Below, one piece after another: positions 44,569 to 54,865 of a DNA stretch of 64,000 nt. The DNA is from an uncultured Bacteroidales bacterium (GTDB lineage Bacteria > Bacteroidota > Bacteroidia > Bacteroidales > Bacteroidaceae). Positions within the stretch are counted from its first letter, which is position 1; each line of letters opens with the position of its first letter. The stretch covers positions 186,001 through 250,000 of the forward strand of contig CACYZY010000003.1 in assembly GCA_902779085.1 (NCBI GenBank), read 5' to 3'. The notes under the pieces are model-generated. The model ran no database searches. It was not told the DNA's origin and saw nothing but the letters and a program-made list of their open reading frames with translations. Position numbers and translations under genes: made by a program.

Positions 44569-45414
44569 TTATTCTTCTGCATATTCATCATCTTCTGGCA
44601 AATCCTTCAGGATCTCCTCAGATTTTTCCAGCATCTCGTCCACATCCTTGACCTTGGAACTCTCAGGGAACTCATTCTTGAAAGCATAGCACTCGTCCAC
44701 AGCATCACGGTAGCGCTCACCTCTTTTTGACAGCACACTGTGTACAGCCTGTGCATACTTGGCCCTTACAATCAGGAAAGACAGGTCCTCACGATACTTC
44801 GTATAAGGATAATCCTTCAACGCATTTTGTGCACAGATTACTGAAGACTGGTAGTTGTTACCAAGATATGAACCTAAGTTATAATACAGCTTGGCAGCAT
44901 CAAACTCCTTCTCCACCAGTTTGTCCTGAGCCTCAAAAATGATAGTCTGCGCTTCATCCTTGTAAATTGAGTTGGGGAAGAACTCCAAGAATAGCTGCAA
45001 CTCCTGGATAGCCGTGTAGGTATCAGTCTGGTCCAGTTGTGACTCTGGAGAAGAGATCCACAATGCCTTGCCGGCATAGAAACGGGCCCTTTCGGTATAT
45101 TTGCCACGAGGATATGAAGTATAGTATTGCTGGAACGACTGTGCCGCAACGGCATATTCCTTGTTCTTCAAATAGCTCATCGCCAGCATGAATACAGACT
45201 CCTCACCTCTATCAGAACCTTTCAAGATGGTAATCACGTCGTTGAGCAACGTAATGGCCTGTGTATATTGCCCTGCCACATAGTACTCTTTAGCAGCCTC
45301 ATACATGTAGTCGTAGTCCTTGTCTTTCAGTTTGTGCTTGTACAGGTTGGTAAAGTTACCGCACGACGACATCACGAGGGCAGTGAGCAGTATGATGATG
45401 ATATTTCTCTTCAT
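44569..45414 (-). CDS. bamD: Outer-membrane assembly lipoprotein BamD
   Basis: A 281-aa lipoprotein (VMSSCGNF, likely lipidated Cys17) built of TPR-like helical repeats: YVAGQYTQAITLLNDVI, MLAMSYLKNKEYAVAAQSF and RARFYAGKALW. It is the BamD/YfiO partner of BamA in beta-barrel insertion at the inner face of the outer membrane. The C-terminus is acidic (EEILKDLPEDDEYAEE). It is the first gene of the operon with omega and DUF4293. Confidence 0.93.
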   Translation of the reverse strand: MKRNIIIILLTALVMSSCGNFTNLYKHKLKDKDYDYMYEAAKEYYVAGQYTQAITLLNDVITILKGSDRGEESVFMLAMSYLKNKEYAVAAQSFQQYYTSYPRGKYTERARFYAGKALWISSPESQLDQTDTYTAIQELQLFLEFFPNSIYKDEAQTIIFEAQDKLVEKEFDAAKLYYNLGSYLGNNYQSSVICAQNALKDYPYTKYREDLSFLIVRAKYAQAVHSVLSKRGERYRDAVDECYAFKNEFPESSKVKDVDEMLEKSEEILKDLPEDDEYAEE

Positions 45415-45452
45415 TTTCTAATTGAAAAATGCCTATTTGGCGAAAATCTTGG

Positions 45453-45485
45453 CAAAGTTAGCATTAATCCATGAATAATGCAAAA
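45453..45485 (-). promoter_or_regulatory. Promoter of the bamD operon
   Basis: On the minus strand TTTTG (45485-45481), 20 bases, TAACTTTG (45460-45453): a full Bacteroidetes promoter 38 bases before bamD. Confidence 0.75.
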
Positions 45486-45520
45486 TCTTACCTATTAAAA
45501 AAACAAAAAGACGCAAATCC

Positions 45521-45551
45521 TTGCATAATTCATTCATGTTGCCTATCTTCG
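45521..45551 (+). promoter_or_regulatory. Promoter of uvrB
   Basis: TTG (45521-45523), 20 bases, TATCTTCG (45544-45551), 22 bases before the ATG. I see no SOS box at this site. Confidence 0.65.
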
Positions 45552-45573
45552 TTAATTTAATATCAAACCTTCA

Positions 45574-47646
45574 ATGAACAAGTTCAAACTAACATCAGCC
45601 TATCAACCGACAGGTGACCAACCCGAGGCCATCAAGCAACTGACAGAGGGTGTTTTAGCAGGTGTTCCTGCCCAGACCTTGTTGGGTGTAACAGGCTCGG
45701 GCAAGACATTTACCGTAGCCAATGTCATAGCCAATGTCAACAAGCCCACACTGGTGCTCAGCCACAACAAGACACTGGCTGCCCAGCTCTATAGCGAGTT
45801 CAAGAGTTTTTTCCCTAACAACGCAGTAGAATACTATGTGTCATACTATGACTATTACCAGCCTGAGGCCTACATGCCTAGCACCGATACATACATAGAG
45901 AAAGACCTGGCCATCAACGATGAAATCGACAAACTTCGCTTGGCAGCGACATCCTCCCTCCTTTCTGGGCGTAACGACGTCATTGTGGTGTCATCAGTAT
46001 CGTGCATCTATGGTATGGGTAACCCAGCCGACTTTTACAACAACGTCATTGAGGTGAAGCGTGGCACCATGTTCAGTCGCAATGTCTTCCTGCGGCAGTT
46101 GGTCGATAGTCTCTATGTCCGCAACGACTTAGACTTGAACCGTGGCAATTTCCGTGTCAAGGGCGACACGGTGGATATCTTCCTGGCCTATGCCGACCAC
46201 ATCCTCCGCATCATTTTCTGGGGCGACGAGATTGAAAGCATCGAGGAAGTTGATGCCCTCACGGGGCGTACAACAGGTGTGTTCGAGGACTACAAAATCT
46301 ACCCTGCCAACCTGTTCATGACCACCAAAGAGTCAACTTTACGAGCTATTCATGAGATAGAGGATGACTTGCACAAACAAGTGCAATTCTTTGAAGAACA
46401 AGGGAAAATGCTCGAAGCAAAACGTCTCTATGAGCGTGTCACCTACGATATGGAGATGTTGCGCGAACTGGGACATTGTTCGGGCATTGAGAACTACTCC
46501 CGCTACTTTGACGGACGCCCTGCCGGTACCCGTCCTTACTGCCTGCTCGACTTCTTCCCGAAAGATTACCTCATGGTCATAGACGAGAGTCATGTAAGTG
46601 TGCCACAGATTCAGGCCATGTATGGTGGCGACCGAGCACGCAAGGAGAACCTGGTGGAATATGGTTTCCGTTTACCGGCAGCCAAGGACAACCGTCCCCT
46701 CACCTTCCCCGAGTTCATGGATATGGCCCGCCAGGTTATCTATGTCAGTGCCACACCGGCAGACTTCGAACTGGAACAGAGTGAAGGTATCGTGGTGGAG
46801 CAGGTCATCCGTCCTACAGGCCTCCTGGATCCCAAGATCGAGGTACGCTCCATGCAGAACCCTGTTGACGACCTGATGGAAGAGATACAGCAACGAGTTG
46901 AACGTGAGGAACGAGTGCTGGTCACCACCCTCACCAAACGTATGGCCGAGGAACTTACCGAATACTTGCTCAACAACGGTGTGCGGTGCAACTATATCCA
47001 CAGCGATGTAGATACTTTGGAACGTGTCAAGATCATGGCCGACCTGCGTGAAGGCATTTACGACGTACTGATTGGTGTCAACCTGTTGCGTGAAGGACTT
47101 GACCTGCCAGAGGTATCTCTTGTAGCCATTCTCGATGCCGACAAGGAAGGCTTCCTGCGCTCCCACCGTTCTCTAACACAGACAGCAGGTCGTGCTGCCC
47201 GTAATGTCAACGGACTGGTCATCATGTATGCCGACAAGATTACCGACAGCATGCAACAGACCATCGACGAGACCAACCGCAGGCGTGAGAAACAGTTACG
47301 CTACAACCAGGAGCATGGCATCACACCCCGTCAGATTGTCAAGGGCAAGAACCTCGATGTCTTTGCACCCAACATCGAAGCTACCACAGAGGCCAAGGCC
47401 ACTATCAGTCACCGCAGTGCCGAACTGTCGGCTCCTCGTCCATACATCGAACAGGTGGGCTCCACCTCTGCAGCTGCCGATCCTATCGTACAATACATGT
47501 CACGTGAGCAGTTGGAGAAGAGCATCGAGCAGACCAAGAAACGCATGCGACAGGCTGCCAAGAAGCTCGACTTCATCGAGGCAGCACAATACCGTGACGA
47601 AGCACTTCGCATGGAAGACTTGCTCAAACAACGTTTCCCAGACTAA
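45574..47646 (+). CDS. uvrB: Excinuclease ABC subunit B
   Basis: A 690-aa damage-verification helicase of nucleotide excision repair. It has Walker [14 protein letters not shown], the beta-hairpin region [20 protein letters not shown], motif [10 protein letters not shown], motif [11 protein letters not shown], and the C-terminal UvrC-binding UVR motif ([20 protein letters not shown]). Length is normal. Single gene between its own promoter and a bidirectional terminator. Confidence 0.98.
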   Translation: MNKFKLTSAYQPTGDQPEAIKQLTEGVLAGVPAQTLLGVTGSGKTFTVANVIANVNKPTLVLSHNKTLAAQLYSEFKSFFPNNAVEYYVSYYDYYQPEAYMPSTDTYIEKDLAINDEIDKLRLAATSSLLSGRNDVIVVSSVSCIYGMGNPADFYNNVIEVKRGTMFSRNVFLRQLVDSLYVRNDLDLNRGNFRVKGDTVDIFLAYADHILRIIFWGDEIESIEEVDALTGRTTGVFEDYKIYPANLFMTTKESTLRAIHEIEDDLHKQVQFFEEQGKMLEAKRLYERVTYDMEMLRELGHCSGIENYSRYFDGRPAGTRPYCLLDFFPKDYLMVIDESHVSVPQIQAMYGGDRARKENLVEYGFRLPAAKDNRPLTFPEFMDMARQVIYVSATPADFELEQSEGIVVEQVIRPTGLLDPKIEVRSMQNPVDDLMEEIQQRVEREERVLVTTLTKRMAEELTEYLLNNGVRCNYIHSDVDTLERVKIMADLREGIYDVLIGVNLLREGLDLPEVSLVAILDADKEGFLRSHRSLTQTAGRAARNVNGLVIMYADKITDSMQQTIDETNRRREKQLRYNQEHGITPRQIVKGKNLDVFAPNIEATTEAKATISHRSAELSAPRPYIEQVGSTSAAADPIVQYMSREQLEKSIEQTKKRMRQAAKKLDFIEAAQYRDEALRMEDLLKQRFPD

Positions 47647-47682
47647 AACCAAAGGCTGCCCTTTCGAGCAGCCTTTGGTTTT
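47647..47682. terminator. Terminator of uvrB
   Basis: AACCAAAGGCTGC (47647-47659) pairs with GCAGCCTTTGGTT (47668-47680), 13 bp, then Ts. The reverse side also carries AAAA, so it can serve the converging gene. Confidence 0.9.
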
Positions 47683-47723
47683 GTAGTTGAAATACAACAA
47701 CTAATCAAGAATGAACTTTCAGC

Positions 47724-48212
47724 TTATTCCAACTCGTCAATATAATACTCAATTTGATTTCTTGGATTTACATGGGACAACACCTTTATTCTATGAGATC
47801 CTTTATGACCCATATCAATAAAGTCATACTTATACCATCCATCACCTTCTGGCACTATCTTTGTGAGTTTATGTTCATCAGTTGGGCCATCTTGAAATTC
47901 ACTTCTGAAAAGCCATGTAGCATAACCACCACCTTCATATTCATAGGCTTCCTTCAGTTTCTTTTTTAATTTATCGGTACAGTATTTATCTATAAAAGCA
48001 TAATCATTATACAATTCATCATTATAAATGGAAGTAAAGAATATTGCAAAATCATTATTCAATTCTTCAACACTATCTATACCTGCCCTCTTTAACTCGG
48101 TCTGCAGACTATCACCAACTACTTCGTTTTCCGTTCCTTTTTTCGAGTTACATCCCATAACAGCTCCAAGTGCTATTACAGCCACCAACATTAAAAATAA
48201 TTTTCTCATCAT
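47724..48212 (-). CDS. DUF3828-like lipoprotein
   Basis: A 162-aa lipoprotein (ALGAVMGCNS, likely lipidated Cys21). The mature part has DFAIFFTSIYNDELYNDYAF, CTDKLKKKLKEAYEYEGGG, and a C-terminal beta part YDFIDMGHKGSHRIKVLSHV. The pattern fits DUF3828 from memory. Function unknown. It lies downstream of glyA on the same strand, separated by a hairpin. Confidence 0.7.
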   Translation of the reverse strand: MMRKLFLMLVAVIALGAVMGCNSKKGTENEVVGDSLQTELKRAGIDSVEELNNDFAIFFTSIYNDELYNDYAFIDKYCTDKLKKKLKEAYEYEGGGYATWLFRSEFQDGPTDEHKLTKIVPEGDGWYKYDFIDMGHKGSHRIKVLSHVNPRNQIEYYIDELE

Positions 48213-48236
48213 AATTACAACTTTTCTATGAAATTA

Positions 48237-48258
48237 CGGCTGCCCAAAAGAGCAGCCG
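48237..48258 (-). terminator. Hairpin after glyA
   Basis: CGGCTGC (48237-48243) and GCAGCCG (48252-48258); the minus-strand T-run after it is short, so termination may be partial. Confidence 0.6.
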
Positions 48259-48289
48259 CAATAGTTAATATTAGGTTGTCAGTTGATTA

Positions 48290-49570
48290 TTAGTAAGCAA
48301 ACATAGGATATTTCAACATAGTTTCATTTACATGAGCACGAACCTTAGCGATTACTGCTTCATCCTCAGGAGCATTCAGCACGGTCTCTATCAGTTCGGC
48401 AATCTCCAACATCAGGTCTTCCTTAGCACCACGAGTAGTGATGGCAGGAGTACCCAGACGGATACCAGAGGTCTGGAATGCGCTGCGAGAGTCGAATGGT
48501 ACCATGTTCTTGTTGGCAGTGATGTCCGCAGCAACCAGTGCCTTCTCAGCCACCTTACCTGTCAGGTCAGGATACTTGGTACGCAGATCCACCAGCATAG
48601 AGTGGTTGTCAGTACCACCAGAAACGATGTGGAAGCCACGGTCAACCAGTGCCTGTGCCAGTACGGCAGCATTCTTCTTCACCTGCTTCTGGTATTCTTT
48701 GAATTCAGGCTGCAGAGCCTCACCAAAGGCAACTGCCTTAGCAGCTATCACATGCTCCAGAGGACCACCCTGCTGACCAGGGAACACAGCTGAGTTGAGC
48801 AGTGTTGACATCATCTTGATCTCACCCTTCTTGGTAGCCAAGCCCCAAGGATTCTCGAAGTCTTTACCCAGGAGGATGATACCACCACGAGGACCACGTA
48901 AGGTCTTATGAGTAGTAGAAGTGACGATATGAGCATATTTCAATGGGTTGTCGAGCAAGCCAGCAGCAATCAAACCAGCTGGGTGAGCCATGTCAATCAT
49001 CAGCAAAGCCCCTACCTCATCAGCTATCTTGCGCATGCGAGCATAGTCCCACTCACGAGAATAAGCCGAGCCACCACCGATAATCAGCTTTGGCTTCTCC
49101 TGGAGTGCCAGACGTTCCATCTCGTCATAGTCAACACGACCAGTCTCCTTGTTCAGACTGTAAGCGATAGGATGATACAGGATACCTGATGTGTTCACTG
49201 CAGAACCGTGTGACAGGTGACCACCCATGTCGAGGTTCAGACCCATGAACTTATCACCAGGGTTTAGTACAGCCAACAGCACAGCAGCATTAGCCTGTGC
49301 ACCAGAGTGAGGCTGTACATTGGCATATTCAGCACCAAACAGTTCCTTCACACGGTCGATAGCAATCTGCTCGCTCTGATCTACCACTTCGCAACCGCCA
49401 TAGTAGCGCTTGCCAGGATAGCCCTCGGCATACTTATTAGTCATGCATGAACCCATGGCCTGCATTACCTGGTCACTCACAAAGTTCTCTGAAGCAATGA
49501 GTTCCATGCCTTTCAGCTGACGCTGGTGCTCTTGCTCAATCAGATTGAAAATCAAATCGTCTCTTTTCAT
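48290..49570 (-). CDS. glyA: Serine hydroxymethyltransferase
   Basis: A 426-aa PLP enzyme interconverting serine and glycine and feeding one-carbon units to tetrahydrofolate. It has [34 protein letters not shown], the [10 protein letters not shown] segment and the PLP lysine motif [15 protein letters not shown]. Length and ends are normal. A full promoter precedes it and a hairpin follows it. Confidence 0.98.
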   Translation of the reverse strand: MKRDDLIFNLIEQEHQRQLKGMELIASENFVSDQVMQAMGSCMTNKYAEGYPGKRYYGGCEVVDQSEQIAIDRVKELFGAEYANVQPHSGAQANAAVLLAVLNPGDKFMGLNLDMGGHLSHGSAVNTSGILYHPIAYSLNKETGRVDYDEMERLALQEKPKLIIGGGSAYSREWDYARMRKIADEVGALLMIDMAHPAGLIAAGLLDNPLKYAHIVTSTTHKTLRGPRGGIILLGKDFENPWGLATKKGEIKMMSTLLNSAVFPGQQGGPLEHVIAAKAVAFGEALQPEFKEYQKQVKKNAAVLAQALVDRGFHIVSGGTDNHSMLVDLRTKYPDLTGKVAEKALVAADITANKNMVPFDSRSAFQTSGIRLGTPAITTRGAKEDLMLEIAELIETVLNAPEDEAVIAKVRAHVNETMLKYPMFAY

Positions 49571-49618
49571 GATTTGCTATTAATTAATAAATGATAAGCT
49601 TATTTTCTAATTTGGCTG

Positions 49619-49650
49619 CAAATTTACGATTAAATGAGGGAATAGGCAAA
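49619..49650 (-). promoter_or_regulatory. Promoter of glyA
   Basis: On the minus strand TTTG (49650-49647), 20 bases, TAAATTTG (49626-49619). Confidence 0.7.
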
Positions 49651-49694
49651 TAATTTTAAAGTTTTCCGAATGATAGTTTTTCGGTGAAGCTAAA

Positions 49695-50264
49695 TTACTT
49701 TTTCTTTTTCTCTACCGACCACCCAAACTTTCCTATCTTGTGCCCCAGACTGTAGTAGCCCCCATGCACATAGACCAGTGGATTATATGATGCCATGTCG
49801 AATGTGCCCGTCTCATTGTCAAGATATTGCGTATCTATTCTTACGTTCACCACATCGGCGATGAACATGTCGTGCGAACCAAGCGGCACAATCTCTTTCA
49901 CCTTGCACTCAATGCATACGGGTGACTCCTCAATAAGCGGTGCTTTGACCACCGAGCACTTGCCTGGTGTGAGGTGCATCTCCTTAAACTTGTTGTAGTC
50001 CTTGCCCGAACGTACACCACACCAGTCGGTGGCACGCGCCAGGCGCTCGTTGGTAAGGTTGATGACGAACTCTCCAGTACGTTTGATGATGTCGTACGAG
50101 TAGCGTTCAGGGCGTACAGAGATATAGCACATGGGGGGATTGGTGCAGAGCGTGCCTGTCCAGCCAATAGTGATGATATTATATTCTTCGGGCGTACTGC
50201 CACAGCTCACCATCACTGCCGGCAATGGATAAATCAACGTTCCTGGTTTCCAGTCCTCTCTCAT
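49695..50264 (-). CDS. Flavin reductase-family protein
   Basis: A 189-aa cytoplasmic FMN-binding split-barrel protein of the flavin reductase/flavoredoxin family. Typical parts are [52 protein letters not shown] and the C-terminal [10 protein letters not shown]. It has no signal peptide, unlike the exported relative at 591-1178. It overlaps pyrI by four bases and so is the third gene of the pyrB-pyrI operon; a direct link to pyrimidine synthesis is not obvious. Confidence 0.9.
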   Translation of the reverse strand: MREDWKPGTLIYPLPAVMVSCGSTPEEYNIITIGWTGTLCTNPPMCYISVRPERYSYDIIKRTGEFVINLTNERLARATDWCGVRSGKDYNKFKEMHLTPGKCSVVKAPLIEESPVCIECKVKEIVPLGSHDMFIADVVNVRIDTQYLDNETGTFDMASYNPLVYVHGGYYSLGHKIGKFGWSVEKKKK

Positions 50265-50722
50265 ACCAGATGAATTTCATCACGATGCTGCTCCTTGTCA
50301 CAGTAGTGGCACTTGATGACGCAATTATCCTTATCTATTACATGGAAACGTGTAGGCATCGGCTCATTGTTCGTGATGCACTTCTGGTTTGAGCACTTCA
50401 CGATGCCAATCAGCTCATCAGGCAGCTGTAGCTGGCGCTTCTCCACCACCTCATAGTCACGGATGATGTTCATGCGCACATTAGGAGCCACCACAGCAAT
50501 ACGGTTGATCTCATCATCCGTAAAGAACTTGTCGGCAATCTTGATGATGCCCTTCTTCCCCAACAGTTTACTGTCGAGGTTATTGCCAATGGTAATATTG
50601 TTGGTCAGATGGCTCAGACCCAACAATGAAACCACGGTAAAGAGCTTATCGCTCGGTATATGGTCTATCACAGTGCCGTTCTTCAGTGCGGCCACCTGCA
50701 TTTCTTCTTTCTTCTCCCTCAT
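50261..50722 (-). CDS. pyrI: Aspartate carbamoyltransferase regulatory subunit
   Basis: A 153-aa subunit that binds nucleotide effectors and holds the PyrB trimers in the allosteric ATCase. The N-terminal allosteric domain has [18 protein letters not shown] and [18 protein letters not shown]. The C-terminal zinc domain has four cysteines in CSNQKCITN and CHYCDK. It lies six bases after pyrB. Confidence 0.97.
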   Translation of the reverse strand: MREKKEEMQVAALKNGTVIDHIPSDKLFTVVSLLGLSHLTNNITIGNNLDSKLLGKKGIIKIADKFFTDDEINRIAVVAPNVRMNIIRDYEVVEKRQLQLPDELIGIVKCSNQKCITNNEPMPTRFHVIDKDNCVIKCHYCDKEQHRDEIHLV

Positions 50723-50728
50723 ACTTGT

Positions 50729-51796
50729 TTATTTCTTAAATGTATCCTTGACAGAATTCACAAACTTCTCCATATTGTCCTTGAAGTTATTGATGGCTTC
50801 AGGCAGATCATCCGTGATATTCTTCACAGCCCCGCTCACCTTCTCGGAAGCCTCAATCTTCAAGGAGTCAGCCTTCACCTCCTCCAGTGTGATGCCCAGC
50901 ACATCGCAAAGGATAGCCTCACGAGCATACAGACCATTCTGAGCCTGTTGGAAATAATACGCCTTCTCGTTGGCATCCACATCGTAAGCAATCTCGTTCA
51001 CGCGAGGCAGAGGGTGCAAGATGCGCAGGTTAGGCTTCGTATGCTCCAGCATGGCATTGCGCAGGATATATACATTCTTCACACGCTCATACTCATCCAG
51101 GTCAGTGAAACGCTCACGCTGCACACGCGTCATGTACAGGATATCAGCATCCGCAATACTCTCAGCGGTAAAGTCTTTATGCTCCACGAACTTGATATTG
51201 TTCTCACGGCAGTAGATCTTATACTCCTCAGGCATACGCAGTTCGTCAGGAGCGATAAAGTGGAATGTAGGATTGAAGTGGCGCATGGCCTGGATCAGCG
51301 AGTGCACCGTACGACCATACTTCAGATCGCCCACCAAGTAGATCTGCAGATTGTCCAGCGAGCCCTGTGTCTTGTAGATAGAATACAGGTCGAGCATGGT
51401 CTGTGACGGATGCTGGTGTGCACCATCACCGGCATTTACCACCGGTACGTTGGTCACCTCACTGGCATAGCGTGCTGCTCCCTCGAGGTAGTGACGCATC
51501 ACGATGATGTCGGCATAGTTACTCACCATCTTGATGGTGTCGTTCAGTGTCTCACCCTTGCTCGAGCTGGTCGACATCGGGTCACTGAAACCAATCACAC
51601 GGGCACCGAGACGGTTGGCAGCTGTCTCAAAGCTCAGACGAGTACGTGTAGAGGGTTCGAAAAACAAGGTAGCGACTACCTTTCCGTAAAGCAGATGGCG
51701 GTTGGGATACGCCTCAAATTCCTTGGCCATCTCCAACATATAGAGAATTTTCTCCTTCGTGTAGTCGGCAATGGTCACTAAACTTCTGTTTTCCAT
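50729..51796 (-). CDS. pyrB: Aspartate carbamoyltransferase catalytic subunit with C-terminal extension
   Basis: A 355-aa enzyme that commits carbamoyl phosphate and aspartate to pyrimidine synthesis. It has [15 protein letters not shown] (carbamoyl-phosphate site), [33 protein letters not shown] and [15 protein letters not shown]. The usual family length is about 305-315; here about 45 extra residues follow the normal end (after [11 protein letters not shown]), reading as two amphipathic lysine-rich helices ([20 protein letters not shown]). It is the first gene of pyrB-pyrI-flavin reductase. Confidence 0.97.
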   Translation of the reverse strand: MENRSLVTIADYTKEKILYMLEMAKEFEAYPNRHLLYGKVVATLFFEPSTRTRLSFETAANRLGARVIGFSDPMSTSSSKGETLNDTIKMVSNYADIIVMRHYLEGAARYASEVTNVPVVNAGDGAHQHPSQTMLDLYSIYKTQGSLDNLQIYLVGDLKYGRTVHSLIQAMRHFNPTFHFIAPDELRMPEEYKIYCRENNIKFVEHKDFTAESIADADILYMTRVQRERFTDLDEYERVKNVYILRNAMLEHTKPNLRILHPLPRVNEIAYDVDANEKAYYFQQAQNGLYAREAILCDVLGITLEEVKADSLKIEASEKVSGAVKNITDDLPEAINNFKDNMEKFVNSVKDTFKK

Positions 51797-51881
51797 ATCG
51801 TTGATTAGATTTGACTTTTTCTAGCCTGTAAAGTTACACAAAAACTTTCTCTCACAAAAGCCATATGCAGATTATTTTTCT

Positions 51882-51889
51882 TATTTTTG
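51882..51889 (+). promoter_or_regulatory. -7 box of the UvrD-like helicase gene
   Basis: TATTTTTG, about 143 bases before the chosen start; no convincing -33 box. Confidence 0.4.
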
Positions 51890-52031
51890 CGTCATAATAC
51901 CGTTGACCGAAAAAATGATAGTAGTCGATGGTTATTTGCGGAACATTGTGATATACGTAGCCGACATATCTGCTTGCAGTCAGTCGGCGGTATATGCACA
52001 ATGTGGAGCAAAAAAAAGAAGAAAAAGAAAG

Positions 52032-54554
52032 ATGGATTTTGAGAAAGAACTGAACGAAGGACAACGCAAAGCCGTGCAATATTGCGACGGTCCGTCACTG
52101 GTCATAGCCGGTGCCGGATCAGGCAAAACACGTGTGCTGACCTACAAGATAGCCTACCTGCTCGAGGAGCAAGCATACGACCCATGGAACATCCTCGCCC
52201 TCACCTTCACCAACAAGGCCGCCCGCGAGATGAAAGAGCGCATCGCCAAACAAGTAGGCATCAAGCTAGCACAGTACCTCTGGATGGGCACCTTCCACTC
52301 CATCTTCCTCCGCATCCTCCACTACGAACACGAGTGCATCGGCTTCAACGCCAACTTCACCGTCTATGATGCCTCCGACAGCAAGAGTCTCATCAAAGCC
52401 ATTATCAAGGAGATGGACCTCGACGAGAAAGTCTATAAACCCGGTCTCGTGGAGGAACGCATATCCAGTGCCAAGAACCGACTGGTGACACCACAGCAGT
52501 ACCTCGACAATTACGACCTGCTCGAGGCCGACCGTGATGCCAAGATATCACAGACTGGCGAGATTTATCACCGTTACTGGAACCGATGCCGTCAGGCCAA
52601 TGCCATGGACTTCGACGACCTGCTCTTCTACACCTATCTTCTTTTTAAGGAACATCCCGACGTGCTGGCCAAATACCAGCAACAGTTCAAGTATATCCTG
52701 GTGGACGAGTACCAGGACACCAACTATGCCCAGCACTGCATCGTGTTACAACTGGCGGCACAGCACCAGCGTGTATGTGTGGTGGGCGACGATGCCCAAA
52801 GCATCTACTCGTTCCGTGGAGCTGAAATCGACAATATCCTCAACTTCACCAAGCAGTTCGATGGTGCAAAAATCTTCAAGTTGGAGCAGAACTACCGCTC
52901 CACACAGACCATCGTAGAGGCAGCTAACAGTTTGATTGCCAAGAACCAAAGACAGATTCACAAGGATGTGTTCTCCGAGAAGGAACAAGGCGAAAGCATA
53001 CAGGTGACCGAGGCCTATAGCGATGTGGAAGAAGGCGACATCGTGGCCAACCAGATCAGTAAGCTGCACCGACGTGAGCAAATACCTTATAATGAGATAG
53101 CTATCCTCTACCGCACCAATGCACAGAGTCGTATCTTCGAGGAGGTCATGCGTAAGAAAAGCATCCCCTACCGTGTGTACGGCGGCTTGTCGTTCTACCA
53201 ACGCAAGGAGGTGAAGGATGTCATTGCTTATTTCCGTCTGGTGGTCAACCCCAACGACGAGGAAGCATTCAAGCGCATCATCAACTACCCCACCCGAGGC
53301 ATCGGCGACACCACTGTGGGCAAGATCATCGGGACAGCTACGCAACATGGTGTGAGTCTGTGGGAGGTGATTTCCCAACCCATGAGCTACGGCCTCAATG
53401 TAAATAAAGGTACACTGACCAAGCTCGAAGGCTTCCGCAACCTCATCAATGGCTTTATCTCACAGGTATCCACCACCGATGCCTACCAACTGGGTACGGC
53501 CATAATCCAGGCCTCGGGCATCATGGGTGAACTGATGCAGGACCGAACGGCAGAGAATATGAGTCGCCAGGAGAATATCGAGGAACTGGTCAATGGCTTG
53601 CAGGACTTCACCCAGACACATCGCGAGGAGGACAACGAACATATCTATCTTTCTGATTATCTGAGTGAAGTATCACTTCTCACAGATTTGGACAGCGACG
53701 AAGGTGATGATGGAGCCAAGGTGACCATCATGACCATCCACTCCGCCAAGGGTTTGGAATTTGGCACCGTGTTCGTGGTAGGTATGGAAGAGAACCTCTT
53801 CCCCAGTCCGATGTGCAGCAACAGCATCAAGGGCCTCGAGGAGGAACGTCGTCTGTTCTATGTGGCATTGACCCGTGCCGAGCAGCATTGCTACCTCAGC
53901 TATGCCAAGTCCCGTTTCCGTTATGGAAAGATGGAGTTCTGTACACCGAGCCGTTTCCTTCGTGACATTGATCCACAGTATTTGCACATCGATAAGCAGT
54001 CGTCCGACTTCTCCCGTCCTACCTACCCCAAGTCCAACTCCTTCGGGCGCTGGGATTATGTACCTGGCGAGGAATACATCGACCGTCTGCACACTTCTTC
54101 TGCCAAGCGTTACTGGATGGAGGAAGAGCCGAAAACCAAGCCCGTGGTACAACACACCAAGTATCGTGCTGATGCTTCCAACATTCGTCCTAGTGGCACA
54201 ACTGGCTTAGGTTCAACATCAAGCAGTGGCAGAGGCACAACCGGCTTAGGCACAACTTCATCAACCAGTGGCAGAGGCACAACAGGCTTAGGTTCTGCAT
54301 CACCAACGGGCAGCATCCCTCCTGGTCGTTTCAAGCGAGTGAGCAGTACCCTCGTCAGTCCTGCATCTGGCAAGTCAGGCATAGCACCTTCTTCCGTTGC
54401 TGTTGGTCAACGCATTCAGCACGAGCGCTTCGGCATTGGTGAAGTCATCAAGGTTGAAGGCTCTGGCGACAATGCCAAGGCTACCATCTCTTTCCTCCAT
54501 GCAGGAGAAAAGCAGCTCCTCCTCCGCTTCGCCCGCTTCAAAGTCATAGATTGA
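52032..54554 (+). CDS. UvrD/PcrA-type DNA helicase
   Basis: About 840 aa from the ATG at 52032 (MDFEKELNEGQRKAV, the family's normal start). The open frame continues about 43 codons further upstream without a stop, with ATGs at 51903 and 51915, so a longer form cannot be excluded. Motifs: I IAGAGSGKTRVLTYK, Ia LTFTNKAAREMKERI, II LVDEYQDTNYAQ, III GDDAQSIYSFRGA, V TIHSAKGLEFGTVFV, VI YVALTRAEQHCYLSYA. Before the C-terminal Tudor-like end (RIQHERFGIGEVIKVEG) lies a Ser/Thr/Gly linker with three GTTGLG-like repeats. It acts in mismatch and excision repair and replication restart. Confidence 0.95.
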   Translation: MDFEKELNEGQRKAVQYCDGPSLVIAGAGSGKTRVLTYKIAYLLEEQAYDPWNILALTFTNKAAREMKERIAKQVGIKLAQYLWMGTFHSIFLRILHYEHECIGFNANFTVYDASDSKSLIKAIIKEMDLDEKVYKPGLVEERISSAKNRLVTPQQYLDNYDLLEADRDAKISQTGEIYHRYWNRCRQANAMDFDDLLFYTYLLFKEHPDVLAKYQQQFKYILVDEYQDTNYAQHCIVLQLAAQHQRVCVVGDDAQSIYSFRGAEIDNILNFTKQFDGAKIFKLEQNYRSTQTIVEAANSLIAKNQRQIHKDVFSEKEQGESIQVTEAYSDVEEGDIVANQISKLHRREQIPYNEIAILYRTNAQSRIFEEVMRKKSIPYRVYGGLSFYQRKEVKDVIAYFRLVVNPNDEEAFKRIINYPTRGIGDTTVGKIIGTATQHGVSLWEVISQPMSYGLNVNKGTLTKLEGFRNLINGFISQVSTTDAYQLGTAIIQASGIMGELMQDRTAENMSRQENIEELVNGLQDFTQTHREEDNEHIYLSDYLSEVSLLTDLDSDEGDDGAKVTIMTIHSAKGLEFGTVFVVGMEENLFPSPMCSNSIKGLEEERRLFYVALTRAEQHCYLSYAKSRFRYGKMEFCTPSRFLRDIDPQYLHIDKQSSDFSRPTYPKSNSFGRWDYVPGEEYIDRLHTSSAKRYWMEEEPKTKPVVQHTKYRADASNIRPSGTTGLGSTSSSGRGTTGLGTTSSTSGRGTTGLGSASPTGSIPPGRFKRVSSTLVSPASGKSGIAPSSVAVGQRIQHERFGIGEVIKVEGSGDNAKATISFLHAGEKQLLLRFARFKVID
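54190..54315 (+). repeat. Imperfect tandem repeat inside the UvrD-like gene
   Basis: Three in-frame copies of a unit encoding roughly GRGTTGLGSTSS, with nearly identical DNA around GGCAGAGGCACAAC and GGCTTAGG. It encodes part of a disordered linker. Confidence 0.8.
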
Positions 54555-54593
54555 AATTTTCTTTGCGACCAAGAGAATATCTTGATGGTGAAG

Positions 54594-54726
54594 CCGGCAT
54601 TCTTCTCTGCAGCGTTACGAAAATCGGGAAAGTTTTCCGTTAAAAAACTCAGGCTGTTTGAGCGAAGCGAGTTTTTGAGTTTTAGGAAAACGTGAGCGAT
54701 TTTTAGCGGAAGAGATGCAGCCGGCG
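54594..54726. repeat. Long imperfect hairpin element, GCCGGC ends
   Basis: In the 311-base gap after the UvrD-like gene there is no coding gene. GCCGGC (54594-54599) pairs with 54721-54726. Nested blocks continue the stem in order: AAAATCG/CGATTTT (54621-54627, 54698-54704), GTTTTCC/GGAAAAC (54633-54639, 54686-54692), AAACTCA/TGAGTTT (54646-54652, 54677-54683). Its right end, read on the minus strand, starts CCGGCTGCA, as does the element at 57367. It may be a dispersed repeat. Confidence 0.7.
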
Positions 54727-54794
54727 GAAGTATCAGTGTATTTACAAAGCAAAGAAAACTCTTGAAATTGAATAGGTAGTTAAAGAAAGAAGGC

Positions 54795-54823
54795 AAAAAG
54801 AGGGCTGCATCTCTGCAGCCCTC
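54795..54823 (-). terminator. Terminator of the NifU-like/GGGtGRT operon
   Basis: GAGGGCTGCA (54800-54809) pairs perfectly with TGCAGCCCTC (54814-54823), loop TCTC, followed on the minus strand by five Ts. Confidence 0.9.
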
Positions 54824-54865
54824 AACAACAACCAGTAAAAACTGATCAAAACTATGAAATAGAAA

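Noticed and set aside
46672-47166. Antisense open frame within uvrB and further ones in pyrB, glyA and the helicase gene
   Set aside because: All lie inside conserved genes and show no recognisable protein features.
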